Assembly: GCF_009695865.1 (NCBI RefSeq)
Contig: NZ_VUNB01000007.1
Location: forward strand, 1-64,000
Length of the DNA: 64,000 nucleotides
Direction: 5' to 3'
DNA from: Allobaileyella intestinalis
GTDB taxonomy: Bacteria > Bacillota > Clostridia > Peptostreptococcales > Anaerovoracaceae
In this document: positions 7,663 to 16,108 of the stretch, one piece after another
How the letters are laid out: each line of letters begins with the position of its first letter
Numbering within the stretch: the first letter of the stretch is position 1
Notes under the pieces: model-generated
The model's database searches: none
What the model saw: only the letters and a program-made list of their open reading frames with translations
What the model was told of the DNA's origin: nothing
Program-made: the position numbers and the translations under genes

Positions 7663-9021
7663 ATGTTCGATCCGCAGGAAATAAGAGAAACTATCGACAT
7701 GATCGATGAAGATAACCTGGACGTAAGAACCATTACAATGGGTATCTCTCTGCTGGACTGTATGGACAGCGACATAGACAGATCGTGTGAGAAGGTTATC
7801 AGAAAAATCAAGAGATGTGCAGGCAAGCTTGTAGAGACAGGGGAAATAATCGAAAAGAGATACGGAATTCCTATTGTAAACAAGAGAGTTTCAGTAACAC
7901 CTGTTTCCATGCTGGTTGGTGCCAGCGGAGGAGATCCGGTTAAATACGCAAAGGCTCTTGACCAGGCGGCTGAGGCCATAGGCGTAAACTATATTGGCGG
8001 CTACTCTGCCCTCGTACAGAAAGGCTTCGGACCTGGAGACAAAGAGCTGATCCAGTCCATTCCCAGAGCCCTGGCAGTTACGGAGAGAGTTTGCTCATCG
8101 GTAAACATTGGAAGCACCAAGGCCGGCATAAACATGGATGCAGTAGCCTTAATGGGAAAAATCGTACGTCAGTGCGCAGAGCTTACGGCAGAGAGACAGT
8201 GTGTTGGCGCCACGAAGCTGGTGGTATTCTGCAATGCACCGGAAGATAATCCTTTCATGGCAGGAGCTTTTCACGGAGTAGGAGAGCCTGACTGTGTAAT
8301 AAACGTAGGCGTTTCCGGACCGGGAGTAGTAAGATCCGCCATTGCGTCAATGGATGAGAATGCAGATCTCCAGCAGGTTTCAGACAAGATAAAGAAAACA
8401 GCCTTCAAGGTCACAAGAATGGGCCAGCTGGTGGGAACTGTGGCCAGCGAAATGCTGGGCGTTCCATTTGGCATTGTGGACCTGTCACTGGCACCAACTC
8501 CGGCAATCGGAGACTCTGTTGCCCATATTCTTGAGGAAATCGGACTGGAGAGAGTAGGAGCCTGCGGTACAACTGCCGCCCTTGCCATGCTGAACGACGC
8601 TGTCAAGAAGGGGGGCGTAATGGCATCAAGTACCATTGGAGGTCTTTCCGGAGCCTTTATTCCTGTAACAGAAGATGCAGGAATGATCAGAGCAGCCAGA
8701 GAGGGAGTTCTGACAGTGCAGAAGCTGGAGGCTATGACCGCAGTATGTTCTGTGGGACTGGATATGATCGTCATTCCGGGAGACACCACTGCTGAGGTTA
8801 TATCCGCAATTATTGCAGACGAGGCAGCCATAGGCATGATAAATACCAAGACCACCGCGGTCAGGGTTATTCCCGGCATCGGACTGAAGGAAGGAGAGGA
8901 ATTCGATTACGGTGGCCTGTTCGGCGCAGGTCCTGTAATGCCTGTTTCAAAACTTTCACCTGCTAAGATGATAAACAGGGGAGGCAGGATTCCAGCTCCA
9001 ATCCAGAGCCTGAAGAATTAG
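7663..9021 (+). CDS. DUF711 / UPF0210 family protein
   Basis: A 452-residue member of UPF0210 (DUF711), a widespread family without an assigned reaction. Conserved stretches include I-R-T-I-T-M-G-I-S near residue 20-28, V-S-V-T-P-V-S near 87 and the glycine-rich G-A-C-G-T-T-A near 300. Length is typical. It is preceded by the ACT partner and followed 22 bp later by a GntR regulator, so the three may be one transcription unit. No function is proposed beyond the family name. Confidence 0.9.
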   Translation: MFDPQEIRETIDMIDEDNLDVRTITMGISLLDCMDSDIDRSCEKVIRKIKRCAGKLVETGEIIEKRYGIPIVNKRVSVTPVSMLVGASGGDPVKYAKALDQAAEAIGVNYIGGYSALVQKGFGPGDKELIQSIPRALAVTERVCSSVNIGSTKAGINMDAVALMGKIVRQCAELTAERQCVGATKLVVFCNAPEDNPFMAGAFHGVGEPDCVINVGVSGPGVVRSAIASMDENADLQQVSDKIKKTAFKVTRMGQLVGTVASEMLGVPFGIVDLSLAPTPAIGDSVAHILEEIGLERVGACGTTAALAMLNDAVKKGGVMASSTIGGLSGAFIPVTEDAGMIRAAREGVLTVQKLEAMTAVCSVGLDMIVIPGDTTAEVISAIIADEAAIGMINTKTTAVRVIPGIGLKEGEEFDYGGLFGAGPVMPVSKLSPAKMINRGGRIPAPIQSLKN

Positions 9022-9043
9022 TTCTGCTGAAGGAGGTGAGTCA

Positions 9044-9769
9044 ATGGAGTTTCAATCAATAAGAAGTTCAACAGTTTCCCAGATGTTCGAGGATCAGATA
9101 CTGGAAATGATTATTTCTGGTGAGCTTACACCGGGAACGAGACTGCCTTCAGAAAGTGAACTGGCCAAGGCCACTGGAATAAGCAAAAGTGCCGTAAATA
9201 TCGGAATAAAGTCTCTGGAAAAAAAGGGCTTTCTCAAAGTTACACCCCGGCAGAAGGTGGAGGTGGCTGATTACTACAGAACTGGCAATCTGGAGACTCT
9301 CGTTACCATTCTCAAGGTCCAGGGAGAGGATTTAGACAAAAGCCTTGCAGAGTCCATCCTCACTTTCAGAGAAGCCATTGAGGCAAAGGCCATGCAGATT
9401 CTGGCCCATGACCACACGGAAGCTGATATTGCCGTTCTGGAGAAGACCACAGATGATATCCTGAAGAAGATGGTAGAGAATAAGGGAACCATTCATGACT
9501 ATGCTGAGATGATATTCCAGTACCATCTGACCATTGCTGTTCTTGGGGGAGACCTTGTGCTGCCCATGATGTTTAACGCCTTCCATGACATTGCTATTCC
9601 CATGTGGGAGGACTGGATCAGCATCTGCGGCATGGACAGGGCAGTCAATCTGTTAAAGCTTTTTACAAGGCTCATAGATGAAGGAGACAGCGAAGGAGCC
9701 CTGGAAGCGTACAAGTCAAAAGTAGAGCTTTTCAAGGACGATCTGGAGAAGGGCGTGTGCACCAAGTAA
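9044..9769 (+). CDS. FadR/GntR-family transcriptional regulator (FCD type)
   Basis: 241 residues. A GntR winged helix (about 10-72, with G-T-R-L-P-S-E-S-E-L-A-K-A-T-G-I-S) is followed by an all-helical FCD ligand-binding domain. Such proteins usually repress operons for organic or amino acid metabolism and release DNA on binding an acid. GGAGG lies 8 bp before ATG. Neighbours suggest the ACT/DUF711 pair or the downstream oxidoreductase operon as targets; which one cannot be told. Confidence 0.9.
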   Translation: MEFQSIRSSTVSQMFEDQILEMIISGELTPGTRLPSESELAKATGISKSAVNIGIKSLEKKGFLKVTPRQKVEVADYYRTGNLETLVTILKVQGEDLDKSLAESILTFREAIEAKAMQILAHDHTEADIAVLEKTTDDILKKMVENKGTIHDYAEMIFQYHLTIAVLGGDLVLPMMFNAFHDIAIPMWEDWISICGMDRAVNLLKLFTRLIDEGDSEGALEAYKSKVELFKDDLEKGVCTK

Positions 9770-9777
9770 AACAGGCA

Positions 9778-9808
9778 GGCAGTGAGAAAACCTCACCCTG
9801 CCTTTTAT
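9778..9808 (+). terminator. terminator after the GntR regulator gene
   Basis: GGCAG-TGAG / CTCA-(cc)-CTGCC forms a bulged stem around an AAAAC loop, followed by TTTTATATT. It separates the regulator from the oxidoreductase operon. Confidence 0.75.
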
Positions 9809-9980
9809 ATTGCACACTGTGCTCTGATTAAATCAGAACCAGAGAAGTATTGACATGTTTTTCACATTCTGGCTTTGTCTGAAATTGAAAACAACTGGAA
9901 AAAAAGATATGCTTCATTTGTGAAATACGTTATTTTTATGACGCAATAATCGGAGTTATTTGTTGGAGGAGTTAAAGATC

Positions 9981-12788
9981 ATGGATAAAGCCACAGAAGA
10001 AAAGCTTCGCCAGTTCGAAGGAATGAAGAAAAAGATACCTGATTTTATTAAAAATGACGAGCCGATCAGACAGCCTGTTGCAAAGCTGGCAAAGCTGCTT
10101 ACCACCAGACCTAAGAAACACTTGGGATTGGAGCCGATAACCAAGGATGATTATGAGTACTGGGGCCTTGCTATCATCGCTACTGACGAGGAAGCAGAAC
10201 TGGCCTGCAAGATGGGATTAAGAAACCCTAAAACATTTGAGCAGCTTAAGAGCCTTTCGGGAATGAAGGATGAGGATCTTAAGAAGATGCTTGATCACAT
10301 GACATGGACAGGACTTCTGGAGTACAACTGTGAGAACCTCGATGGAAAGAATCCGGATCACGAGAAAAGATGGATACTTCCAGTCCTGATCCCGGGGATC
10401 GGTGAGTTCACGAACATGAACCACGCGCTCATGGCTGAACATCCCGAAATGGGAAACTTCTTCGACCAGATGGCAAGAGTATCCCTGGGGCCGATCTCTC
10501 ACATGGTTCCTGAAGGTGGCGGCGGCATAGGAATGCACGTGATACCTGTGGAAAAAGCCATTGAAATGGAAAACGAATCCATATCCGTGGAACACATCTC
10601 TTACTGGCTGGACAAATATGAAGGGAAATATGCTGCCAGCCCGTGCTCATGCAGAATGTCCCGGAGCACATATGATGACAATTGCGGGGACGATCCGGAA
10701 AACTGGTGTATCGCCGTTGGTGACCTGGCTGACTATGTTATGGAGCAGAACAAAGGCGGAAGGTATATAGATAAGGAAGAAGCTCTCCGGATAATGGAAA
10801 AAGCTGAGAAGAACGGATTCGTTCATCAGATCACCAACATCGATGGAGAGCATAAGATTTTCGCCATATGCAATTGCAACGTAAATGTATGTTACGGACT
10901 GAGAACATCCCAGATGTTCAACACGCCGAACCTCTCCAGATCTGCTTATGTGGCAAGAGTGGATAAGGAAAAGTGCGTTGCCTGCGGCCGGTGTGTGGAG
11001 AAATGTCCTGCAGGTGCAGTGAAGCTGGGACAGAAGCTGTGCAAAGAAGACGGTACAGAAGTTAAATATCCTATGAGATCTCTTCCTTCACTGGAGAAGT
11101 GGGGCAAGGACAAATGGGATTATGACTACAGAAACACCATCAGGGTCAATTGTTACGATACAGGAACCTCACCATGTAAGACAGCCTGTCCTGCCCACAT
11201 CGCAGTTCAGGGTTATCTGAAGCTGGCAGCCCAGGGCAAGTACACAGAAGCTCTGGAGCTGATCAAGAGAGAGAATCCTTTCCCTGCAGTATGCGGAAGA
11301 GTGTGCAACAGGAGGTGTGAGGAGGCCTGCACCAGAGGCACCATCGACGAGGCGGTAGCCATCGACGAGGTAAAGAGATTCATCGCCCAGAGAGATCTGG
11401 ATGCTGAAACAAGATTCATACCGGAGAAAATCGTTCCGAAGGTATACGGCGAATTCGACGAGAAGATCGCCATCATCGGCGGAGGCCCTGCAGGGCTTTC
11501 ATGCGCCTACTATCTGGCGATAAAAGGATATAAGCCTGTAGTATTCGAAAAAGAATCCAGAGTCGGTGGCATGATGATGAACGGCATTCCTAACTTCCGC
11601 CTGGAGAAGGATGTAGTTCAGGCAGAGATTGATATCCTGAAGGAACTGGGAGTAGAATTCCGCTGCGGCATCGAGGTTGGAACAGACGTGTCCATTCCTG
11701 AGCTGAAGGAACAGGGATTCAAGGCCTTCTATCTGGCAATTGGTCTCCAGTCCGGCGGAAAACTGGGTATCCCTGGAGGGGACGCAGAAGGCGTACAGGC
11801 CGGCATTGATTTCATCAGGAAGGTGAACCTGGACGGAACAGGCACTCTCAAGGGAAAAGTAGTTGTTATCGGCGGAGGAAACATCGGCTGTGACGTGGCA
11901 AGAGCGGCTGTAAGATGTGGTGCGGACAGTGTGGATATGTACTGCCTTGAGTCATACGATGAAATGCCTTGTGGACCTGAGGACAGAGGTGAGACTGAGA
12001 GAGACGGCGTTACCATTCACGCAGGATGGGGCCAGACAGAGATCGTGACAGAGAACGGAAAGTGCAAGGCCATCAAGTTCGTTAAATGTCTCTCTGTAAA
12101 GAACGAAGAAGGACGTTTCGATCCTAAGTTCGATAAGAGCCAGGAGATCGTGGCAGACGCAGATGTGGTTCTGTATTGTATCGGTCAGAAGATCCAGTGG
12201 AAGGACATGCTGAAGGGCACAAAGGCCGAGTTCAACAGAAACGGAACAGTGATCGTGGATCCTGTGACATATGAGACGGCTGAGGACGGCGTTTTCGCCG
12301 GCGGAGATGCAGTGACAGGACAGAAGTTCGTCATCGATGCAATTGCCGCTGGTAAGGAAGGCGCAGTATCCATCCACAGATATGTAAGGCCTCATACAAC
12401 CCTCACCATCGGAAGGAACAGGAGAGAGTTTATAGAGCTGAACAAGAAGGATATAAAGGTCGATGAGGAGTCCTTCGACAACACGCCACGCCAGAGACCA
12501 GGATACAACGATGCTCTCAGGAAGACATTCAGCGACGACAGGACCGGATTTACGGAAGAGCAGATCAAGAAGGAAACAGCCAGATGTCTGGGCTGCGGAG
12601 CTTCCATCGTCGACACCAACAGATGCCTGGGCTGCGGAGTTTGCACAACAAGATGTGCCTTCGATGCAATCCACCTGTACAGGGAGAACCCTGACTGCTC
12701 AAGAATGTACTCAGCTGAGGAATCCAAGAAGCTGGCTATCAAGCACGGTATTAAGCAGGCTGTGAAGATCAAATTTCACAGGCAATAA
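9981..12788 (+). CDS. multi-cluster iron-sulfur FAD oxidoreductase (glutamate synthase small-subunit-like)
   Basis: 935 residues. The N-terminal third is Cys-containing (S-P-C-S-C-R near 220, C-N-C-N-V-N-V-C near 297). Then come a C-x2-C-x2-C-x3-C ferredoxin motif near 332, a GltD-type Cys cluster near 398, a FAD-binding G-G-G-P-A-G near 499, an NADPH-binding G-G-G-N-I-G near 632 and a C-terminal ferredoxin-like Cys cluster near 870-895. It should move electrons between NAD(P)H and iron-sulfur partners; the substrate is unknown. GGAGGAG at 9965-9971 favours the ATG at 9981 over the TTG at 9960. It heads the unit with hypA, hypB and two membrane genes. Confidence 0.85.
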   Translation: MDKATEEKLRQFEGMKKKIPDFIKNDEPIRQPVAKLAKLLTTRPKKHLGLEPITKDDYEYWGLAIIATDEEAELACKMGLRNPKTFEQLKSLSGMKDEDLKKMLDHMTWTGLLEYNCENLDGKNPDHEKRWILPVLIPGIGEFTNMNHALMAEHPEMGNFFDQMARVSLGPISHMVPEGGGGIGMHVIPVEKAIEMENESISVEHISYWLDKYEGKYAASPCSCRMSRSTYDDNCGDDPENWCIAVGDLADYVMEQNKGGRYIDKEEALRIMEKAEKNGFVHQITNIDGEHKIFAICNCNVNVCYGLRTSQMFNTPNLSRSAYVARVDKEKCVACGRCVEKCPAGAVKLGQKLCKEDGTEVKYPMRSLPSLEKWGKDKWDYDYRNTIRVNCYDTGTSPCKTACPAHIAVQGYLKLAAQGKYTEALELIKRENPFPAVCGRVCNRRCEEACTRGTIDEAVAIDEVKRFIAQRDLDAETRFIPEKIVPKVYGEFDEKIAIIGGGPAGLSCAYYLAIKGYKPVVFEKESRVGGMMMNGIPNFRLEKDVVQAEIDILKELGVEFRCGIEVGTDVSIPELKEQGFKAFYLAIGLQSGGKLGIPGGDAEGVQAGIDFIRKVNLDGTGTLKGKVVVIGGGNIGCDVARAAVRCGADSVDMYCLESYDEMPCGPEDRGETERDGVTIHAGWGQTEIVTENGKCKAIKFVKCLSVKNEEGRFDPKFDKSQEIVADADVVLYCIGQKIQWKDMLKGTKAEFNRNGTVIVDPVTYETAEDGVFAGGDAVTGQKFVIDAIAAGKEGAVSIHRYVRPHTTLTIGRNRREFIELNKKDIKVDEESFDNTPRQRPGYNDALRKTFSDDRTGFTEEQIKKETARCLGCGASIVDTNRCLGCGVCTTRCAFDAIHLYRENPDCSRMYSAEESKKLAIKHGIKQAVKIKFHRQ

Positions 12789-12805
12789 TTACAGGGAGAG
12801 GAATA

Positions 12806-13165
12806 ATGCACGAGCTGGGAGTGGTTTTCAATGTCATAGACAGAGCCAAAGAAGTGGCAACTGAAAATAATGCAGACCACATTGATTCCGTAACACTTCT
12901 CATTGGACAGGTGTCTACGGTAATTCCGAGCTATCTTACCGATTGCTGGAAGTGGGCTGTGAAGAAGGAAAGCATGATGAAAAATGCAGAGCTTAAGATC
13001 CTCACAGTTCCGGCTGTTACCCACTGTGACGACTGCGGAGAGGATTACGATACGATCCCCCACGGCAAGATTTGTCCAAAGTGCGGCAGCCCAAACACCT
13101 GGCTCCTTCAGGGCAATGAGTTCATAATAGACGAGATTGAAATCTCGGACAGCGGCAGTGAATGA
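12806..13165 (+). CDS. hypA: hydrogenase nickel incorporation protein HypA-like
   Basis: 119 residues beginning M-H-E, the nickel-binding start of HypA, with the structural zinc site formed by C74-x2-C77 and C90-x2-C93. HypA hands nickel to [NiFe]-hydrogenase precursors together with HypB. It follows the oxidoreductase by 17 bp with a GGGAGAGG site and precedes hypB by 9 bp. No hydrogenase subunit, hypC, hypD, hypE or hypF is in the window, so its client is not evident. Confidence 0.9.
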   Translation: MHELGVVFNVIDRAKEVATENNADHIDSVTLLIGQVSTVIPSYLTDCWKWAVKKESMMKNAELKILTVPAVTHCDDCGEDYDTIPHGKICPKCGSPNTWLLQGNEFIIDEIEISDSGSE

Positions 13166-13180
13166 TTGAGGTAGATGATA

Positions 13181-13852
13181 ATGAAAAACGTAAGAGTGAT
13201 AGAACTGAAGGAAAGCGTGTTCGCAAGCAATGACAGAGAAGCTGACAAGGTAAGGGAGCAGCTTAAGGAAGATAAAACCTTCCTGATGAACCTCATGTCT
13301 TCTCCGGGAAGCGGGAAAACCACCACCCTGTGCAGAACTATTAAAGACCTGAAGGATTCCTATTCCATTGGCGTTATGGAAGCTGATATTGACGGCGATG
13401 TTGATGCCATAACAATTGCAGAAACAGGAGTGTCCAGCATACAGCTTCACACGGGCGGCATGTGCCACCTGGATGCAGGAATGACAAAGCAGGGCCTGGA
13501 TGAGATCGGATCATCTGATCTGGATCTGGTAGTTCTGGAAAATGTGGGAAATCTCGTTTGCCCTGCAGAATTCGACACGGGAGCTGTAAAGAATGTGGCC
13601 ATCCTGTCAGTTCCAGAAGGTCACGACAAGCCACTGAAATACCCGCTGATGTTCCAGGTGTGCCAGGCAATGATCATTAACAAGATCGACGTTCTGCCTT
13701 ACTTTGATTTCGACATGAAGAAGGTAGAAGAGTTTGCCAGGGAAAGAAATCCTGAAATCAGGATTTTCCCTGTATCAGCCAAGACAGGCGAGGGTTTTGA
13801 AGCCTGGGAGAACTGGCTGAAAGAACAGACAGACCAGTGGATCGGCAGATAA
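13181..13852 (+). CDS. hypB: HypB-like nickel-inserting GTPase
   Basis: 223 residues from the ATG at 13181 (GAGG at 13168-13171 is better spaced for this than for the ATG at 13175). The P-loop S-S-P-G-S-G-K-T-T is near residue 40, G-G-M-C-H carries the Cys-His metal site at the dimer interface, and N-K-I-D gives guanine specificity. The His-rich N-terminal tail of some HypB proteins is absent. It works with HypA to deliver nickel. A 100-bp gap with a GGAGG site leads to the membrane gene downstream. Confidence 0.9.
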   Translation: MKNVRVIELKESVFASNDREADKVREQLKEDKTFLMNLMSSPGSGKTTTLCRTIKDLKDSYSIGVMEADIDGDVDAITIAETGVSSIQLHTGGMCHLDAGMTKQGLDEIGSSDLDLVVLENVGNLVCPAEFDTGAVKNVAILSVPEGHDKPLKYPLMFQVCQAMIINKIDVLPYFDFDMKKVEEFARERNPEIRIFPVSAKTGEGFEAWENWLKEQTDQWIGR

Positions 13853-13951
13853 GGTAATGATCGCCGCCATTTCATAGCAAACACAAAAGGCATGGAGAGG
13901 ACCAGCAGGTCTGAATGATTTAATAAATCAGATAATACGGAGGAAATAAAA

Positions 13952-14371
13952 ATGGCATGTTTTGTAGTACCGGCAGCAGAAGCCGTTATAGTAAAGGCAA
14001 TTGAGCTTCATCAGAAGAAAAAGGAAATGAAGGGAGAGGCAGTTACAGCCCATGCCCAGATTAACATGGAATCCCACGGATCCGTCGCCAAAACTTCAGC
14101 AAATGGAATACCTTTTTCCAGAAAATTGAACTGGCTGGTAAAACTTCTGGCCGGCGGTTCCTTCCTTCTGGCCTTTGAGCACATCTGGCACGGTGAGGTA
14201 ACACCATGGTTCCCGTTCCTGACTGCAGCATCTACAGGTGACACTATGGAAATGCTTCACGAGATGGCTACAACAGGAGTGGGAATGGCAGCACTGGTAA
14301 CACTGGTTTGGGTTGCCCTTTGCAAGCTGGCAGAAAGATCTGTAAAGAATGTGGCAGAAGAGGTGAAGTAA
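13952..14371 (+). CDS. small His-containing membrane protein of the hypAB unit
   Basis: 139 residues with a charged N-terminal region and two hydrophobic segments (about 61-78 and 105-124). H77 and H80 (E-H-I-W-H-G-E) and H103 (M-L-H-E-M) sit at the membrane edges and could bind metal. I do not recognise a named family. It lies between hypB and another membrane gene (1 bp apart), so a link to nickel or to electron transfer by the upstream oxidoreductase is plausible but unproven. GGAGG lies 8 bp before the ATG. Confidence 0.75.
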   Translation: MACFVVPAAEAVIVKAIELHQKKKEMKGEAVTAHAQINMESHGSVAKTSANGIPFSRKLNWLVKLLAGGSFLLAFEHIWHGEVTPWFPFLTAASTGDTMEMLHEMATTGVGMAALVTLVWVALCKLAERSVKNVAEEVK

Positions 14372-14372
14372 G

Positions 14373-14723
14373 ATGACCCTGTTGATTACTGTTTTCGCAG
14401 CTGTAATAAGTACAGCTCTCTGGTACAGAGGACTTCCGGATGACCGTATGAGAACCGGTATTCTCTGCTGGATGTACTGGGGCGCATCTCTTATGTGGCT
14501 GGTAGATGCTGTGGTGGAATACAGGGAGCTTAAGGCAGCTTATTTCACACCGGCACCTGCAGACATGCTTAACGACGCATTCCTGGGACTGGCAGTAGTT
14601 GCACTTGGACTTACGATCTGGATTGTAAGACTTCTGATTCTGGACCCTAAGGGAGCAATAAGAGAGATGCTAAGCAGAAAGAATGAGTCCGGCCGGAACA
14701 AGGCGGCATCAGACAGGAGATAA
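14373..14723 (+). CDS. small membrane protein of the hypAB unit
   Basis: 116 residues with three hydrophobic segments (about 1-18, 29-48 and 67-90) and a basic C-terminal tail. D45, E49 and E52 flank the second segment. It follows the previous membrane gene after one base, so the two are very likely co-translated and may form a complex. No family name is recognised. The unit ends with the terminator at 14823. Confidence 0.75.
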   Translation: MTLLITVFAAVISTALWYRGLPDDRMRTGILCWMYWGASLMWLVDAVVEYRELKAAYFTPAPADMLNDAFLGLAVVALGLTIWIVRLLILDPKGAIREMLSRKNESGRNKAASDRR

Positions 14724-14822
14724 GGCATGGAACGGCCCGGTCAGGGCTGAAAAAGGCAAACCAATAAGTACCCGGACAAGGGCGAAGAGAAATGACAGCA
14801 GGAAATGACCTCCAGGCTCTTC

Positions 14823-14843
14823 ACCCGGTTCCGGGTATTTTTG
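14823..14843 (+). terminator. terminator of the oxidoreductase-hypAB unit
   Basis: ACCCGG-TT-CCGGGT followed by ATTTTTGTG. It lies about 100 bp after the last membrane gene and 72 bp before the sbcD start, which also argues against an sbcD start upstream of it. Confidence 0.85.
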
Positions 14844-14914
14844 TGTGCCCATATCATTCAGATTGTCATGGACAGGGATTCCGTCATATACTTATATGGA
14901 GAAAAGGAGGCGCC

Positions 14915-16108
14915 ATGAAGATTTTCCATCTGTCTGACCTGCATATAGGCAAGAAAGTATACGATTTTTCAATGATTCCGGACCAGGAATACATCCTGAA
15001 TCAGATTCTGAACCTGGCTGAAGCCGAGAAGCCGGAGGCAGTAATCCTGGCGGGGGATATTTACGACAGGACGGTTCCGCCGGCAGAGGCTGTTTCTCTT
15101 ATGGACAGTTTTCTGGAAAAAATGGCAGAGCTCTGCCCTGCCATTTTCATTATAAGCGGCAATCACGACTCACCGGAGAGACTAGCTTTTGGCGGAGGAT
15201 TGATGGAGAAATCCGGCGTGTATATTTCTCCTGTCTACAATGGAACAGTAAAAAGGGTTACCCTGGAAGATCAGTGGGGGCCTGTGGATTTTTACCTCCT
15301 TCCGTTTATTAAGCCTGCCCATGTGAGAGCCGCATTAAACAGCAATAAGACTGACAAGATTGACAATGAGGAGGAATCAGAGAAAATACGCACCTGCACA
15401 GAGGCGGTGAAAGAAGCTCTCAAGGAACTGCCGGTAAACAAGGACGCAGTGAACATAATCCTTTCCCACCAGTTCGTTACCGGAGCAGTGAGATCAGAAT
15501 CAGAAGAAGTTATGATAGGCGGCCTGGACAATGTGGATGCTTCCGCCTATGAAAACTTCGACTACATTGCCCTTGGTCACATTCACGGACCTCAGACCAT
15601 TTCAGGAAAACCGGGGCAGATAATACGCTACTGCGGAACACCTCTTAAATACTCTTTCTCAGAGTCAGGCCAGGAAAAATCCATAACGGTTCTGGAAACA
15701 GGAGCCGGGGGAAAGATGGAAACCAGGAATCTGCCTCTGAAGCCTTTAAGAGAAATGGTGGAGATAAAAGGTACTTACAGTCAGGTAACTGAAAGGGATT
15801 TTTACAAGGACACCAACTGGCAGGAAGATTATGTGAGAATAACACTAACTGACGAACAGGATATTCCTGACGCTATGGCCAGGCTCAGGTCTATATACAA
15901 GAACCTGATGAGACTGGATTACGATAATGCAAGGACCAGGAATAACTGGACACCCGAAGAAGGGGGGAACGAGAATATAAGAACACCGGAAGAGCTGATC
16001 GGAGACTTCTACAGCAGAGTGAACGGCCATTCAATGAATGATAATCAGAAGGCTGTTTGCAAAAGCATTTTCGAAGGCTTGAGCAAGAAGGAGATGGCAG
16101 AGAGATGA
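14915..16108 (+). CDS. sbcD: exonuclease subunit SbcD
   Basis: 397 residues. The metallophosphoesterase motifs of Mre11/SbcD are all present: D-L-H-I-G-K, G-D-I-Y-D-R, G-N-H-D-S, S-H-Q-F and G-H-I-H. With SbcC it forms the nuclease that opens and degrades hairpins and DNA ends. An in-frame start exists at 14792, but AAAGGAGG lies right before the ATG at 14915, the first residues there (M-K-I-F-H-L-S-D) are the normal N-terminus, and a terminator lies between. The stop overlaps the sbcC start (ATGA). Confidence 0.95.
   Translation: MKIFHLSDLHIGKKVYDFSMIPDQEYILNQILNLAEAEKPEAVILAGDIYDRTVPPAEAVSLMDSFLEKMAELCPAIFIISGNHDSPERLAFGGGLMEKSGVYISPVYNGTVKRVTLEDQWGPVDFYLLPFIKPAHVRAALNSNKTDKIDNEEESEKIRTCTEAVKEALKELPVNKDAVNIILSHQFVTGAVRSESEEVMIGGLDNVDASAYENFDYIALGHIHGPQTISGKPGQIIRYCGTPLKYSFSESGQEKSITVLETGAGGKMETRNLPLKPLREMVEIKGTYSQVTERDFYKDTNWQEDYVRITLTDEQDIPDAMARLRSIYKNLMRLDYDNARTRNNWTPEEGGNENIRTPEELIGDFYSRVNGHSMNDNQKAVCKSIFEGLSKKEMAER

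Noticed and set aside
14792..14914. 41-codon N-terminal extension of SbcD
   Set aside because: It runs through an intrinsic terminator, and a strong ribosome site marks the ATG at 14915.
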